From NCBI GenBank assembly GCA_016801885.1, contig CM028899.1:19855501-19919500 (forward strand): 64,000 nt of DNA. Reading direction: 5' to 3'. This document shows, one piece after another, positions 38,401 to 46,479 of this stretch (position 1 is the first letter of the stretch; the number at the start of each line of letters is the position of its first letter). Made by a program: the position numbers and the translations under genes. The notes beneath the pieces are model-generated. The model did not search any database, had not been told where the DNA came from, and worked only from the letters and a program-made list of their open reading frames with translations. Origin of the DNA: Toxotes chatareus. Its lineage: Eukaryota > Chordata > Actinopteri > Toxotidae.

Positions 38401-41400
38401 TGCAGCAAATCTGGAACCAAGAAAGGTTTTGTTTCTTCCTCAAAAAAAAACAATTAACTGATTGACAAAATTGTTGTTGACAACTTTTCTGTTGACCAGT
38501 GAATCATTTCAGGACTAAATCTGACCCAATATATCTGTCTGGAGAACACTGTAAACTAGCTTTCCCTAATTCCTGAGAGGTGGAGTTTTTAAAAAACAGA
38601 ACATACCACAGACAGTTTAAACTGTGAGGCCACACTGTAATCCTCCATGCCGTGAGCTGGTGCCGTGTGGACCAATCCTGTTCCTTTTGCCATAGTCACA
38701 TGATTGGCTGGCAATAGCGGCACTTCCTTGTCAGGAATTGTGGGGTGTTTGCAGATCCCACCTTCAAGTTGGGAGCCTTGGAGGAGAGAGACAGGGGACG
38801 GTTGCATGGTTACGTCTGAAACTGGCAAGACACGCCATAAACTCTGCTGTGTGACTGTATGTGTTAATGAGACATTACCTGTGAAGGTGCCTACAGTCTC
38901 CAGCTCTGTGCCCAGCAGTGCTGCCGTGCTGGCTGTGCGCTCAGTGGCCACCAGGAGCAGCTGTGAGTTGTCCGCCCTCTTCACCACTGAGTACCTACAT
39001 GGCGCAAAACAAGAAGAGGGGGGACTTTTCTTCCACTGTGATCAAAGGTTTTGTTTTTAAAAAGGGGTAAAGTCCCTCAGCTGTTTCTCAGCTCCTATTA
39101 ATCCTCAATACAAATGTACTGCAGCAGCAACCAGAAGAGAAAGAGGAAATGCTGCAACATCCTCTTTGGGACAGAAAAACAAGCCAGGGTGGATGGGAAA
39201 TGTGGTTTCCTTTTCAGGAAAACCCATCAATACCACTGATGTGTGGTCATGTGTGGCACATCAGTAAATGTGATGCAACTATTGAAGTAACTGATTAATT
39301 GTTTTGAATCATTTTTAAGATGAAAAAAATACACAGCTTCTCAAACACAAACATTTGATGTTTTTCCTGGTCTTTTGTGATAATAAAAGACATTTAAAGT
39401 ATTTATTTTACATTAATTCCTGACATTTCATAATATATAAAAAAAAAATTAACTGAGACAATAATTGGCAGATTAATCTATGATGATGACAATAAGCTGC
39501 AGGCCTACAGGGGGACAGTGGAGTCTGAGAGCTGAGGACAGCTGAGGCACATCAGTGTTTACCTAAGCCTGACAAAGCACAGCTTAGGTTAAGAGTTAGA
39601 GGTTAGGTTAGAGTTTGAGATGTCCCAAAACAGCGGTACTTACTGGGCATTGGGCATGTAGCATACGGCCTCGTTCGCAGGAATGGTCCAAGGCTGGGTG
39701 GTCCACACCAACACAGAGACACTTTCCAGACCTGCTGAGGCACACGTGCACCCACACACAAATAAGAGATGACCCACCATGTCAGACATACAATGTTTCA
39801 AAAAGCTCTGAATCACCTGTACGTGTGTGTGTCTGTGTTACCTTTTTCTGAAGCTATCTTGGGTGGAAGTGTGATCAGGGGAAACGTGGCATAAATGGCT
39901 CTGCTCACATGTTCAGGGTTGTACTCCAACTCTGCCTCTGCTAAGGCCGTTCTAGACATGGCACAGAGACAGGATCAAAGCTTACAAAAAGTTATTAAAC
40001 GTTGATATAGACTAGAGAAATTCAAACGTGATAAGCATATCAACTCAGTACCTTGATGACGGAGACCAAAAGATCGGCTTGTAGTCCTGGTAAATGAGCC
40101 CCTGAAGAAAAACACAGTGAGAAAAGAATATTATATCAAACAGTCTGGTGAAATCTACCAATAACTACTTCTACAGCCACCGAGAGGCGAAAGTCAGTTT
40201 CAGTTCCATTTCTTTGGTTACTACCGTAGTTTCCTGTTGGTTTTAGATTGTCACCGGTGATGTTACTATTAAGGCTAATAACTACTGAACATTTTAAATC
40301 AGGACATGAACCATGGCAAAAAGCACTGGCTGAACTGTTTATTACTGTCTACCTTGCTGTGCATTTCCTGGAAGACTTTCAGCTGAGCTGCCTCGTAGGC
40401 TCCATCAAAAGTGTAGTAGCACTGGTCCCAGTCAGCCATCACCCCCCAGCGCTGGAAAGCAGCTTTCTGACGAGCTATGGCCCCCTTCGCAAAGTCCCGC
40501 GCTGGATGAGATAGAAAGAAAACATTAGAGCAGCAGTTGCAAGTCTAACTGGGCTCATGTTTGGGCACCTATCTGTCCTTTCTAACCTTTCTGTCTGATC
40601 TGTAGTGGAGTGAGGCCGCTGCTCCCCAGCTCTCCGAGAGCCTTCAGCTCGATGGGCAGGCCGTGGCAGTCCCAGCCCGGGATGTAGTGGACCTGTCGCC
40701 CCCTCAGCATCTCAAATCGGTTACGGATGTCCTTCAGGATCTGTATCAAACAAGATACAATTAGATGAACTGAATGACTACTTTGCCAGCGTCAGTGCTG
40801 CCAGAAAGCTTTCACTTTTACAAGAGAAATCACATCATGTTGCAGCTGTCAGCAGCACCCGTATTAAAAGTCAAGAGAAAATACCTGAAATATGAAAAGA
40901 TCGCTATAAATATATCACCTTATTGAGTGCATGTCCTACATGAGGGTCTCCATTGGCATACGGAGGTCCATCATGAAGGCAGAACTCCTTCTTGGCCTTC
41001 CTCTGTCTCTGCCAGGAGTACAAATCAGCAAATCCACACTCCTGCAACACACAGAGGAGGAGAGGTTTTATATTTTTGATACTGCAAAAACAAAACATCA
41101 TAATGAAGATGTTTGTAACAGCTCTCACCCCTTAATTTATCTGTTATGAAAATATAAACATGCACACACCAAAAACACCCAGAAGATGTGATAAGCCACT
41201 TAAGTGATAGTCATTATTTCCAGTCTGCATAGTCTAGCTTCATGTCTGATTCTCTTCAATATAAGAACCACCTGCCATATGTGAATAAAGCCGAATTAAA
41301 AGCTGGATTTTAAAGAAATGTAGAAAATGTTAGGTCATGAGCTAACATGTCTGACCAGCTGTCAGCAAGCAAGGAAAACTTAACTTGAGAGATTTTGAGT

Positions 41401-41699
41401 GGAGGCTCGGCAGCCTCTGTTGGTTGTCTCACCTGCTGTATTTCGACTTCTCGGTCCAGCAGCTTCTGTCCGGTCAGTTTAGCTGGGAACTCAGTCCGGG
41501 GAAGGAGAACTGTGTCTCGGTACAGTGCCTGAGCAGAACCTGTCTCTGAGGGCTGAGCGCTGCCTTCTCCTGAACTGACACCACGACAGCGGCTGGAGCT
41601 GAAGGAGAGAGCGCGGAGGAGGAGGCCGTCTCCCCGGTGTGACCTCCGTCCCCATCTCGCTAGCGCATGACTGACTGCCGAAACCCGGCACAGCAGCAT
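32439..41699 (-). CDS. iars2: Mitochondrial isoleucyl-tRNA synthetase
   Basis: Class I aminoacyl-tRNA synthetase that charges mitochondrial tRNA-Ile in the matrix. Coding exons in transcript order: 41433-41699, 40919-41041, 40587-40740, 40353-40501, 40052-40101, 39842-39951, 39644-39731, 38879-38994, 38607-38776, 38146-38236, 37845-37996, 37466-37626, 37262-37364, 36608-36701, 34820-34928, 34432-34534, 34169-34291, 33936-34067, 33702-33808, 33467-33612, 33153-33343, 32846-32990, 32439-32584. They sum to 1009 codons plus stop, against about 1012 in human, with the same exon number as I recall for human (23). An Arg/Ser-rich leader fits mitochondrial import. HVGH (HIGH motif) is at residues 123-126, WTTQPWTIPAN in the editing region, WFDSGASW, KMSKS at 661-665, and a C-terminal CPRC...CPRC zinc knuckle. 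The start ATG at 41699 begins the leader. A candidate extra in-frame exon is listed separately. Confidence 0.96.
35704..35784 (-). other. Candidate 81-nt in-frame cassette exon of IARS2
   Basis: It lies in the large IARS2 intron 34929-36607. On the minus strand, a strong pyrimidine tract and TTTCATTTCCAG precede 81 nt that end at CACAG followed by GTTATT, a weak donor. Both borders are phase 1, like the intron itself. Inclusion would add 27 residues without stop or frame change, between the WFDSGASWAAVLE segment and ADAYVEGKD. The added piece is acidic at first (EEMEGDSEEPESR) and then contains SWLPASLRKP. Skipping it gives the usual family length, so it is an alternative or non-functional exon if it is spliced at all. 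Confidence 0.35.
36780..37060. repeat. Possible dispersed repeat in IARS2 intron
   Basis: The stretch from TCCACTAGGGGCAGAAGAAT through TTCTGCAGGACTTTATCATT to CAAACTCATGAGCTCAGAGT resembles a fish interspersed repeat seen in many introns. The boundaries are uncertain and the class is unknown. Confidence 0.3.
37635..37656. repeat. CA microsatellite in IARS2 intron
   Basis: About 11 CA dinucleotides just outside the acceptor of the exon 37466-37626. Shorter CA tracts lie at about 34129-34140, 34541-34557 and 38086-38100. Confidence 0.85.
39272..39513. mobile_element. Degenerate hAT-type non-autonomous element in IARS2 intron
   Basis: The order of phrases GCAACTATTGAAGTAACTG, GATTAATTGTTTTGAATCAT, CAGCTTCTCAAA, GACATTTCATAA and CAGATTAATCTATGATGATG matches a very common fish repeat whose ends read like CAGGGCTGCAACTAACGAT. 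The ends are decayed and no target duplication was seen. Recognition is from memory of the family. Confidence 0.5.
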
Positions 41700-41940
41700 G
41701 GAGAGGTGAGTCAGCTCGGTGACTACAAAACTGTAAAGTAAAACCACAAAAAAAAACTTTGCGGTTGTTTCTTTATTGTAACAATGTGCAGTTACCGTGC
41801 GGCCGTATTCCGCCCTTCCAGGAGTATCGTGTTCCTTCCGGAAGAAATAAAAGAACGGACAACTACGGAAACCCAGTGGGGTCACAGCAATGCAATCAGT
41901 GACGTTTTAACTGTAATGTCGTGCAAACAGTCGCTGGGGG
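41700..41940 (-). promoter_or_regulatory. IARS2 5' flank / promoter
   Basis: GC-richer DNA directly upstream of the IARS2 ATG, without TATA. It contains TTCCTTCCGGAAG (about 41834-41846), a palindromic ETS-type site typical of promoters of housekeeping mitochondrial genes. The exact transcription start is not visible. Confidence 0.45.
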
Positions 41941-42137
41941 GGCGCTGTTTATGCATTTTAGAGGGAAATAATGTTGGCTACCAGCGATGTGCTTTATTGT
42001 GTAGTAATATTTACATTAACAGTGATATAAACAAGAATATTATTATGCATGAGGGTTATAGATACCGGTATAAAGTACACTGGTATGAATATTAATAAAA
42101 TAACGCTCCCTTATTTGTAAATACCAGTATAGGCACA

Positions 42138-42279
42138 CTGTTCCAATTAATTTTCCTATAGCTTCATTTGATTGTCTCAGCAGCAGGTGACAACTGGAAA
42201 TGCATACAAAGTAGTAATGCATTTCTAGTTTAAACCTGCTGCTGAGCCAACAAAGCTACAGGAAAATTAACTGGTACAG
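42138..42279. repeat. Long foldback: two ~65-nt inverted arms, 11-nt loop
   Basis: The left arm, 42138-42205, begins CTGTTCCAATTAATTTTCCT and ends GGAAATGCAT. The right arm, 42217-42279, begins ATGCATTTCTAG and ends AGGAAAATTAACTGGTACAG, which is the near reverse complement of the left arm. The arms share TCAGCAGCAGG against CCTGCTGCTGA. The loop is ACAAAGTAGTA. This is most likely a palindromic MITE. A long hairpin transcript is the alternative. Confidence 0.75.
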
Positions 42280-42369
42280 GAAACGGGTCTTCCACCTTTT
42301 GGAAACACATGGGACAACAGTTATACACAGAGGTTTACAGTAAATCACAATTCAATCCCCACTTACTTA

Positions 42370-44015
42370 TTTCCATTTTTATTTTTGTCAATCACTGGCA
42401 CAAGCATGTCAATAATAAAGCTTTTGACTTCTGTTGAATTTCCTGCCAACTAGCAGTAAAAACAAGGAACATGAATTTCATGGCTTGCATGTGGACATTG
42501 CTTCAGTGTTCATCAGTTGAAGCCAAAATGCTTTACTTTTGATTGTCTGCCAAAACTAAATTAAAGTGATAGCCAATAACTACCAGTAATAGAAAAATAC
42601 AAATAAATAAATAAATATAAAAACAATTAAATAAATTACACAGCCCACCTTGCTTGGGTCTGTATCACAACAAATAAAGATACATATACAACAACAGAAA
42701 ATTTAAACAATAAAAATTAAAGTGCTTAACAATGTGTTTTGAGGTAAAATCCAACCAGAATTATTCTGAATACAGAAGACAATGCACAAAAGCTGTGACA
42801 ACATTCTCCACAATGGATAATCAGTCCTGGCTGACTGCTGTGTATCCTCCACCTCCACTTCTTTGCGGTCCTTTGCTTCATCCTCTGTCCTCTGTGTCAT
42901 CAAATTTCATAAATCCAACTGCACGAGCAGAAAAAGACAAATAATTAGAAATATGTAAAGGCAATCTGCAGTCATACTGTACTGCTCTCACCACGCGTAC
43001 CCTAACGCAAAAATACGGTGACTACATAAATACACAAATAACAGGACATTTCGCAAAATGTAATGCGGCTAGCAAACAAACTCCACTAAACAATGCTAAC
43101 AACACAACACAATAAACACACCACTTTGAAAACTGCATGCACACAATACTTACAGACTGTACTGTACAACTTTACGAGCCCATCTCTATGTTACTGACCT
43201 AACTTACTGACTGAAGAAACGGAGCAGAGCGGCAAAGATGCGAATTGGATCATTAACAGAAAGAGCAATCACTCTGTCGCCGTTTCCAAAAGCTAAGAAA
43301 AGTACAGAACACTCACTCTGATACAACTTCCATGAACCAAAGGAAAATACACATTTTACATTTTCCTAACTTTTAACTTATGAACTTTAAATATTACTTT
43401 TAACCTTTAAAGACAGCACACGCACACCAAATCCCCATATTTGTAAGCAAAAATATGTTGCCTGTGCATCCACTACCAATACTGGAATAATACATCTACA
43501 TCACCACCTGTCTATATCTTCGTGGCTCGCTAGCATGTAAAAAGCATATTCCCTGCCATGAGGGAGCCGCTAGATATAAAGTTTACAGCTTGTTCTCTTC
43601 GCTAGCTTAGCGAATTTAGCTTAGGCTAGCTACCAGTCTAGCTCTGGTTAGTGAGCAGTGACTTAGCGACTTAACAATGCTTGTTCACGTTAATGCTTCA
43701 GCTAACGTGAATATTTTTAGGCACAGTCGTTTCCAAAAGTAATTCCAATTCCATTTAAACTATGGCCAATGTTTAGCTAACGTTAGCTGATACGATGACA
43801 TGCAATGCTAATTGTAGCCACAGCAGTTTTAGGTAGTTAAACAACAAAGCTACTACACTATAAATACATAAATGAACATAAAATGATCAAACATGACCAA
43901 CTTACTTTCAACTTAGTGGGAAAACGGTGGTTTTGGTGTACGCTGAACAGAGCCGAACGGCCACTCGCTTCCACAGAGATGAAACCAGAGGCGGAGGGAC
44001 GGTGATGAAATTTAA
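42370..44015 (-). ncRNA. Weakly supported spliced minus-strand transcription unit
   Basis: Three candidate exons read on the minus strand: 43906 to about 44010 (ending AAGTTGAAA then GTAAGT), 43208-43292 (after TTTCTTAG, ending AGTCA then GTAAGT) and from 42918 down (after GCTCGTGCAG) to a possible AATAAA at 42383-42378. The splice sites look good, and a CCAAT-rich promoter lies just upstream. One frame of the middle exon is open (GNGDRVIALSVNDP and onward), but it does not join to any start codon through the first exon, which has a stop in that frame. A non-coding RNA, or a coding gene with a missed exon, are both possible. No known gene was recognised. Confidence 0.28.
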
Positions 44016-44039
44016 AGAATCGCACCACAAGCTTGGCGT

Positions 44040-44145
44040 GTTGCCTCGGCCAATCAGGGTGCCGTTTACTGGTTGGCTCATGACGACATGCTGCCTCAGC
44101 CAATCAGAGTAGCGTTAACTGGTTGACCTCACAAGAGTTATAAAA
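44040..44145. promoter_or_regulatory. Duplicated CCAAT-box promoter module plus TATA-like site
   Basis: CCAATCAG occurs at 44050-44057 and again at 44100-44107, exactly 50 bp apart. Each copy sits in a repeated stretch of about 36 nt (GCCTC-GCCAATCAG...ACTGGTTG). TATAAAA follows at 44139-44145 on the plus strand, and a TTTAAA motif at about 44010 lies on the other side. NF-Y works in either direction, so this could serve the candidate minus-strand unit, a plus-strand transcript, or both. No plus-strand gene starts here; CD24 has its own TATA 740 bp away. Confidence 0.5.
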
Positions 44146-44376
44146 TCAAGGCTCCTATGTACCATGAAATTATTTTCTGAAGCCTAATTTCCAACAAGTT
44201 GCATTTCCAAATAAATATATGAATAAAGACATAAACAAATAATAAATAAATAATTACGAACAAATAATTTTTGATAACAAATAATCTATAAACGTATTCA
44301 TTAATCATGTTGATAACTACAATGTTGATATTTGTCATTTTAAAAAATTACATTCATTAATAATGTCAATTTCCTG

Positions 44377-44589
44377 CACCTGTCTTAGACGTCCACGTGA
44401 CGTCCAAAAAAGTTACCTAGTCCGACGTTCAAATGTTGAACTGCATATTGACGTCCAAGTGGGGCAGTGGTTAGACGTCCAATTATCGGACCTAGTTTGC
44501 ACGTCGTGTAAATGTCCAGAACTGGTCATGGACCGACGGACGCAATATAGACACGATCTGCACGTCCATCAAACGTCTAATGTTTAGTG
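44377..44589. mobile_element. CACTA/EnSpm-like non-autonomous element
   Basis: The left end reads CACCTGTCTTAGACGTCC and the right end, reversed, reads CACTAAACATTAGACGTTTG. The interior carries many GACGTCC or GACGTTC motifs near both ends, the subterminal repeat pattern of CACTA elements. It is about 213 bp with no coding frame. The expected 3-bp target duplication was not found, so it is an old or rearranged copy. Confidence 0.5.
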
Positions 44590-44877
44590 GGATGTATCTA
44601 ACATTTACATATAGTTTATACAAATTTTTAAATAATGTTTTCTGTTTTTTTAAGTTATTTTCCTCCGAGGTATCTTGTGATTATGTGCTGTTTAGAGGCA
44701 ACAACAACCTAATGTGAGAGTTTCACACTAACACCTTTATATGCCACACAACACTAGCCCAGATGTGTGCATACAGAAATGTAAATGATGGGGGGTATTT
44801 CCAACAGCACCTGAATGTCTCATCATGTAGGCTGCAGCAGCAGGTGGTACTGACTGGGCTGATGATGTCACCGGGGA
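44590..44877. other. CD24 upstream region
   Basis: Moderately AT-rich DNA between the CACTA-like element and the CD24 TATA box. GCAGCAGCAGG-like repeats lie near 44833-44843. Nothing else was recognised. Confidence 0.4.
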
Positions 44878-44884
44878 TATAAAA
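44878..44884 (+). promoter_or_regulatory. TATA box of the CD24-like gene
   Basis: TATAAAA in a GGGGATATAAAAAAC context, 84 bp before the start codon. Transcription would begin near 44910, leaving a 5' UTR of about 50 nt. Confidence 0.65.
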
Positions 44885-44961
44885 AACACTCTGCAGCCTT
44901 TCTCCTTTCATTCATCAATTCTCTGAACCACTGGACGTGAGCGGAGCAGCAAGACGCAAAG

Positions 44962-45979
44962 ATGAATAAGCTGGGTATTGCTTCCCTTGGACTTCTGCTG
45001 CTGGTTTTCCATCTGTCATCAGAGGTTAGTATAACTTTTAGAACTTTTAAGGGTTTACTAATCTCGGTAGTTTCCTAGGCTTCCTAACAAGATCCAGTGT
45101 CACGGGTGGCCTTCATTTCCAATTAAAGGATGTTTTGGCTGTAAATGAGTGGTCTGTATTAAGTCTATAGATATTTTAAAAAACATTTCTTTCATTCTAG
45201 GCTGCTTTTAAAAAAAAAAAAAAAAAAAGAGAGAAAAATTTTTTAAAATGCGATCCAGTTGCTTGTATCATAAAGAAGTTGAGATGAGATTACAAGGTGA
45301 GTTTTTAATTTCATCTGGGAATATATTTGGATTTTCAAGAACAACCAACCCTCTTTTTTTTTTTTATTCCATAAGTAAGAAACTCTATTCCTGAATGTTT
45401 AGCGCCACGTTACTTTTTCAGTAGTTGGAGACTTATGTGCATTATGGGTTGAGAAAAATGTTTAACGAAACAATTTATAAATCGGTGGATTTATTTTAAT
45501 TACATTTTTATTTATTAGTTTTTTGGGTCATGCATTTGGCACAATCCTGAGTCGTGAACAGGTGGTGGACGTCAGTGTGGATTTAGTTATTTTAAAGATG
45601 AACAAATACGTTTTCAAGGTTGGGTGCAACAGTTTCACCCACTGTCTGCTGGTGAATGACCATATCTGGCATCACGGCTGCGCCCTGTAAAAGTTTCGCA
45701 TGTGCGCGAAAGTTTCCTTAAAACATTTATTGGCATAGTTTACGTTTCTCATTATACCAAATGCGCTACGGCTACCGCCCCGCATGAACTCCCTTGTATG
45801 TGTAAGAGGAAATGATGTGTGGTCCTGTGTTGCAGATGGCCTGGGCCCAGACCTCACCTAGCGCAACCGCGAATGTCACAAACGCGACGAACCACGCCAG
45901 CTCCGAGAGGACCGCCTGCCTCATGCTGCTGCTCCCGCTGGCTCTGGCTTCTCTGCTCCACGTTCGTTGGTCCCAGTAA
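44962..45979 (+). CDS. cd24: CD24-like small GPI-anchored glycoprotein
   Basis: Two coding exons, 44962-45024 and 45836-45979, joined in phase 0, give only 68 residues. Exon 1 encodes MNKLGIASLGLLLLVFHLSSE, a signal peptide that ends a few residues into exon 2 (MAWA, then QTSP). The mature part is Ser/Thr/Ala-rich with two N-glycosylation sites (NVT and NAT, residues about 34 and 37). It is followed by a small-residue stretch and a hydrophobic C-terminus (CLMLLLPLALASLL), the layout of a GPI-attachment signal. Human CD24 is 80 residues with the same order and a matching exon split. The neighbours QRSL1 and RTN4IP1 are also near CD24 in human 6q21, which favours CD24 over CD52. Family sequence is too fast-evolving for certainty. 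The start has a TATA box at a proper distance. Confidence 0.75.
45210..45228. repeat. Poly-A run in CD24 intron
   Basis: A homopolymer of about 19 A followed by GAGAGAAAAA. It lies in the single intron (45025-45835), in which nothing else is recognised. Confidence 0.8.
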
Positions 45980-46055
45980 CCGGACTGATGGCGCTCCACA
46001 CTATACACCGTCGTGAAGGTTGGAGGCACGGAGTTATTTAAAGTTCTTTCAAAGA

Positions 46056-46079
46056 TTTTTTTTTTTTTTTTTTTTTTTT
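46056..46079. repeat. Poly-T run in CD24 3' UTR
   Basis: About 24 consecutive T, 77 bp after the CD24 stop and before the poly(A) signal at 46437, so it should be transcribed as a long U-tract. Confidence 0.8.
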
Positions 46080-46436
46080 ACTCACCCTGAGGAATTTGTT
46101 TTGGAAGGAGCGCACACTGCCGTTGGGATGTGCAGTGCAACAACCGAGGACACGCCCTGATGCTCTTGGTCGTTATGTCCACTTCTTGCAGGGGCCTTTC
46201 ATGGACTACATTCAAATTCAGCTTCAACACCCGTCTCTTGGTTTAGGTGTCTTCTACATATATTTTAACACGTAACTCGTGCTACCTGTGCGCCCTAAAA
46301 GAAATCATATTATGGATACTTGATTCAGGCTTCAGACCTTAAAGTGATTGTAAACAAGTTTAAAGTTTTGTGTTTCAAACAGCTGGGAAAAATGTGATTG
46401 TGCTTTTAGATCAGGAATTTTGCAGTTTGTAAGTTC

Positions 46437-46442
46437 AATAAA
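46437..46442 (+). terminator. Poly(A) signal of the CD24-like gene
   Basis: AATAAA 458 bp after the stop codon, followed about 20 nt later by T/G-containing DNA. It gives a 3' UTR of about 480 nt for a 204-nt coding region. Confidence 0.7.
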
Positions 46443-46479
46443 GTTCTAAATTGTAATGACAAGACGGACTGACTTTTTT

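Noticed and set aside
41110..41140. TGTAACAGC at about 41117, matching the start of miR-194, which lies antisense in an IARS2 intron in human
   Set aside because: The rest of the mature sequence does not match (CTCTCACCCC follows), and no miR-215/192-like hairpin was seen in the IARS2 introns.
43205..43295. Middle exon of the candidate minus-strand unit as a protein-coding gene
   Set aside because: The frame of about 28 codons has no start codon through the predicted upstream exon and ends soon after the next junction. Kept only as a possible transcript.
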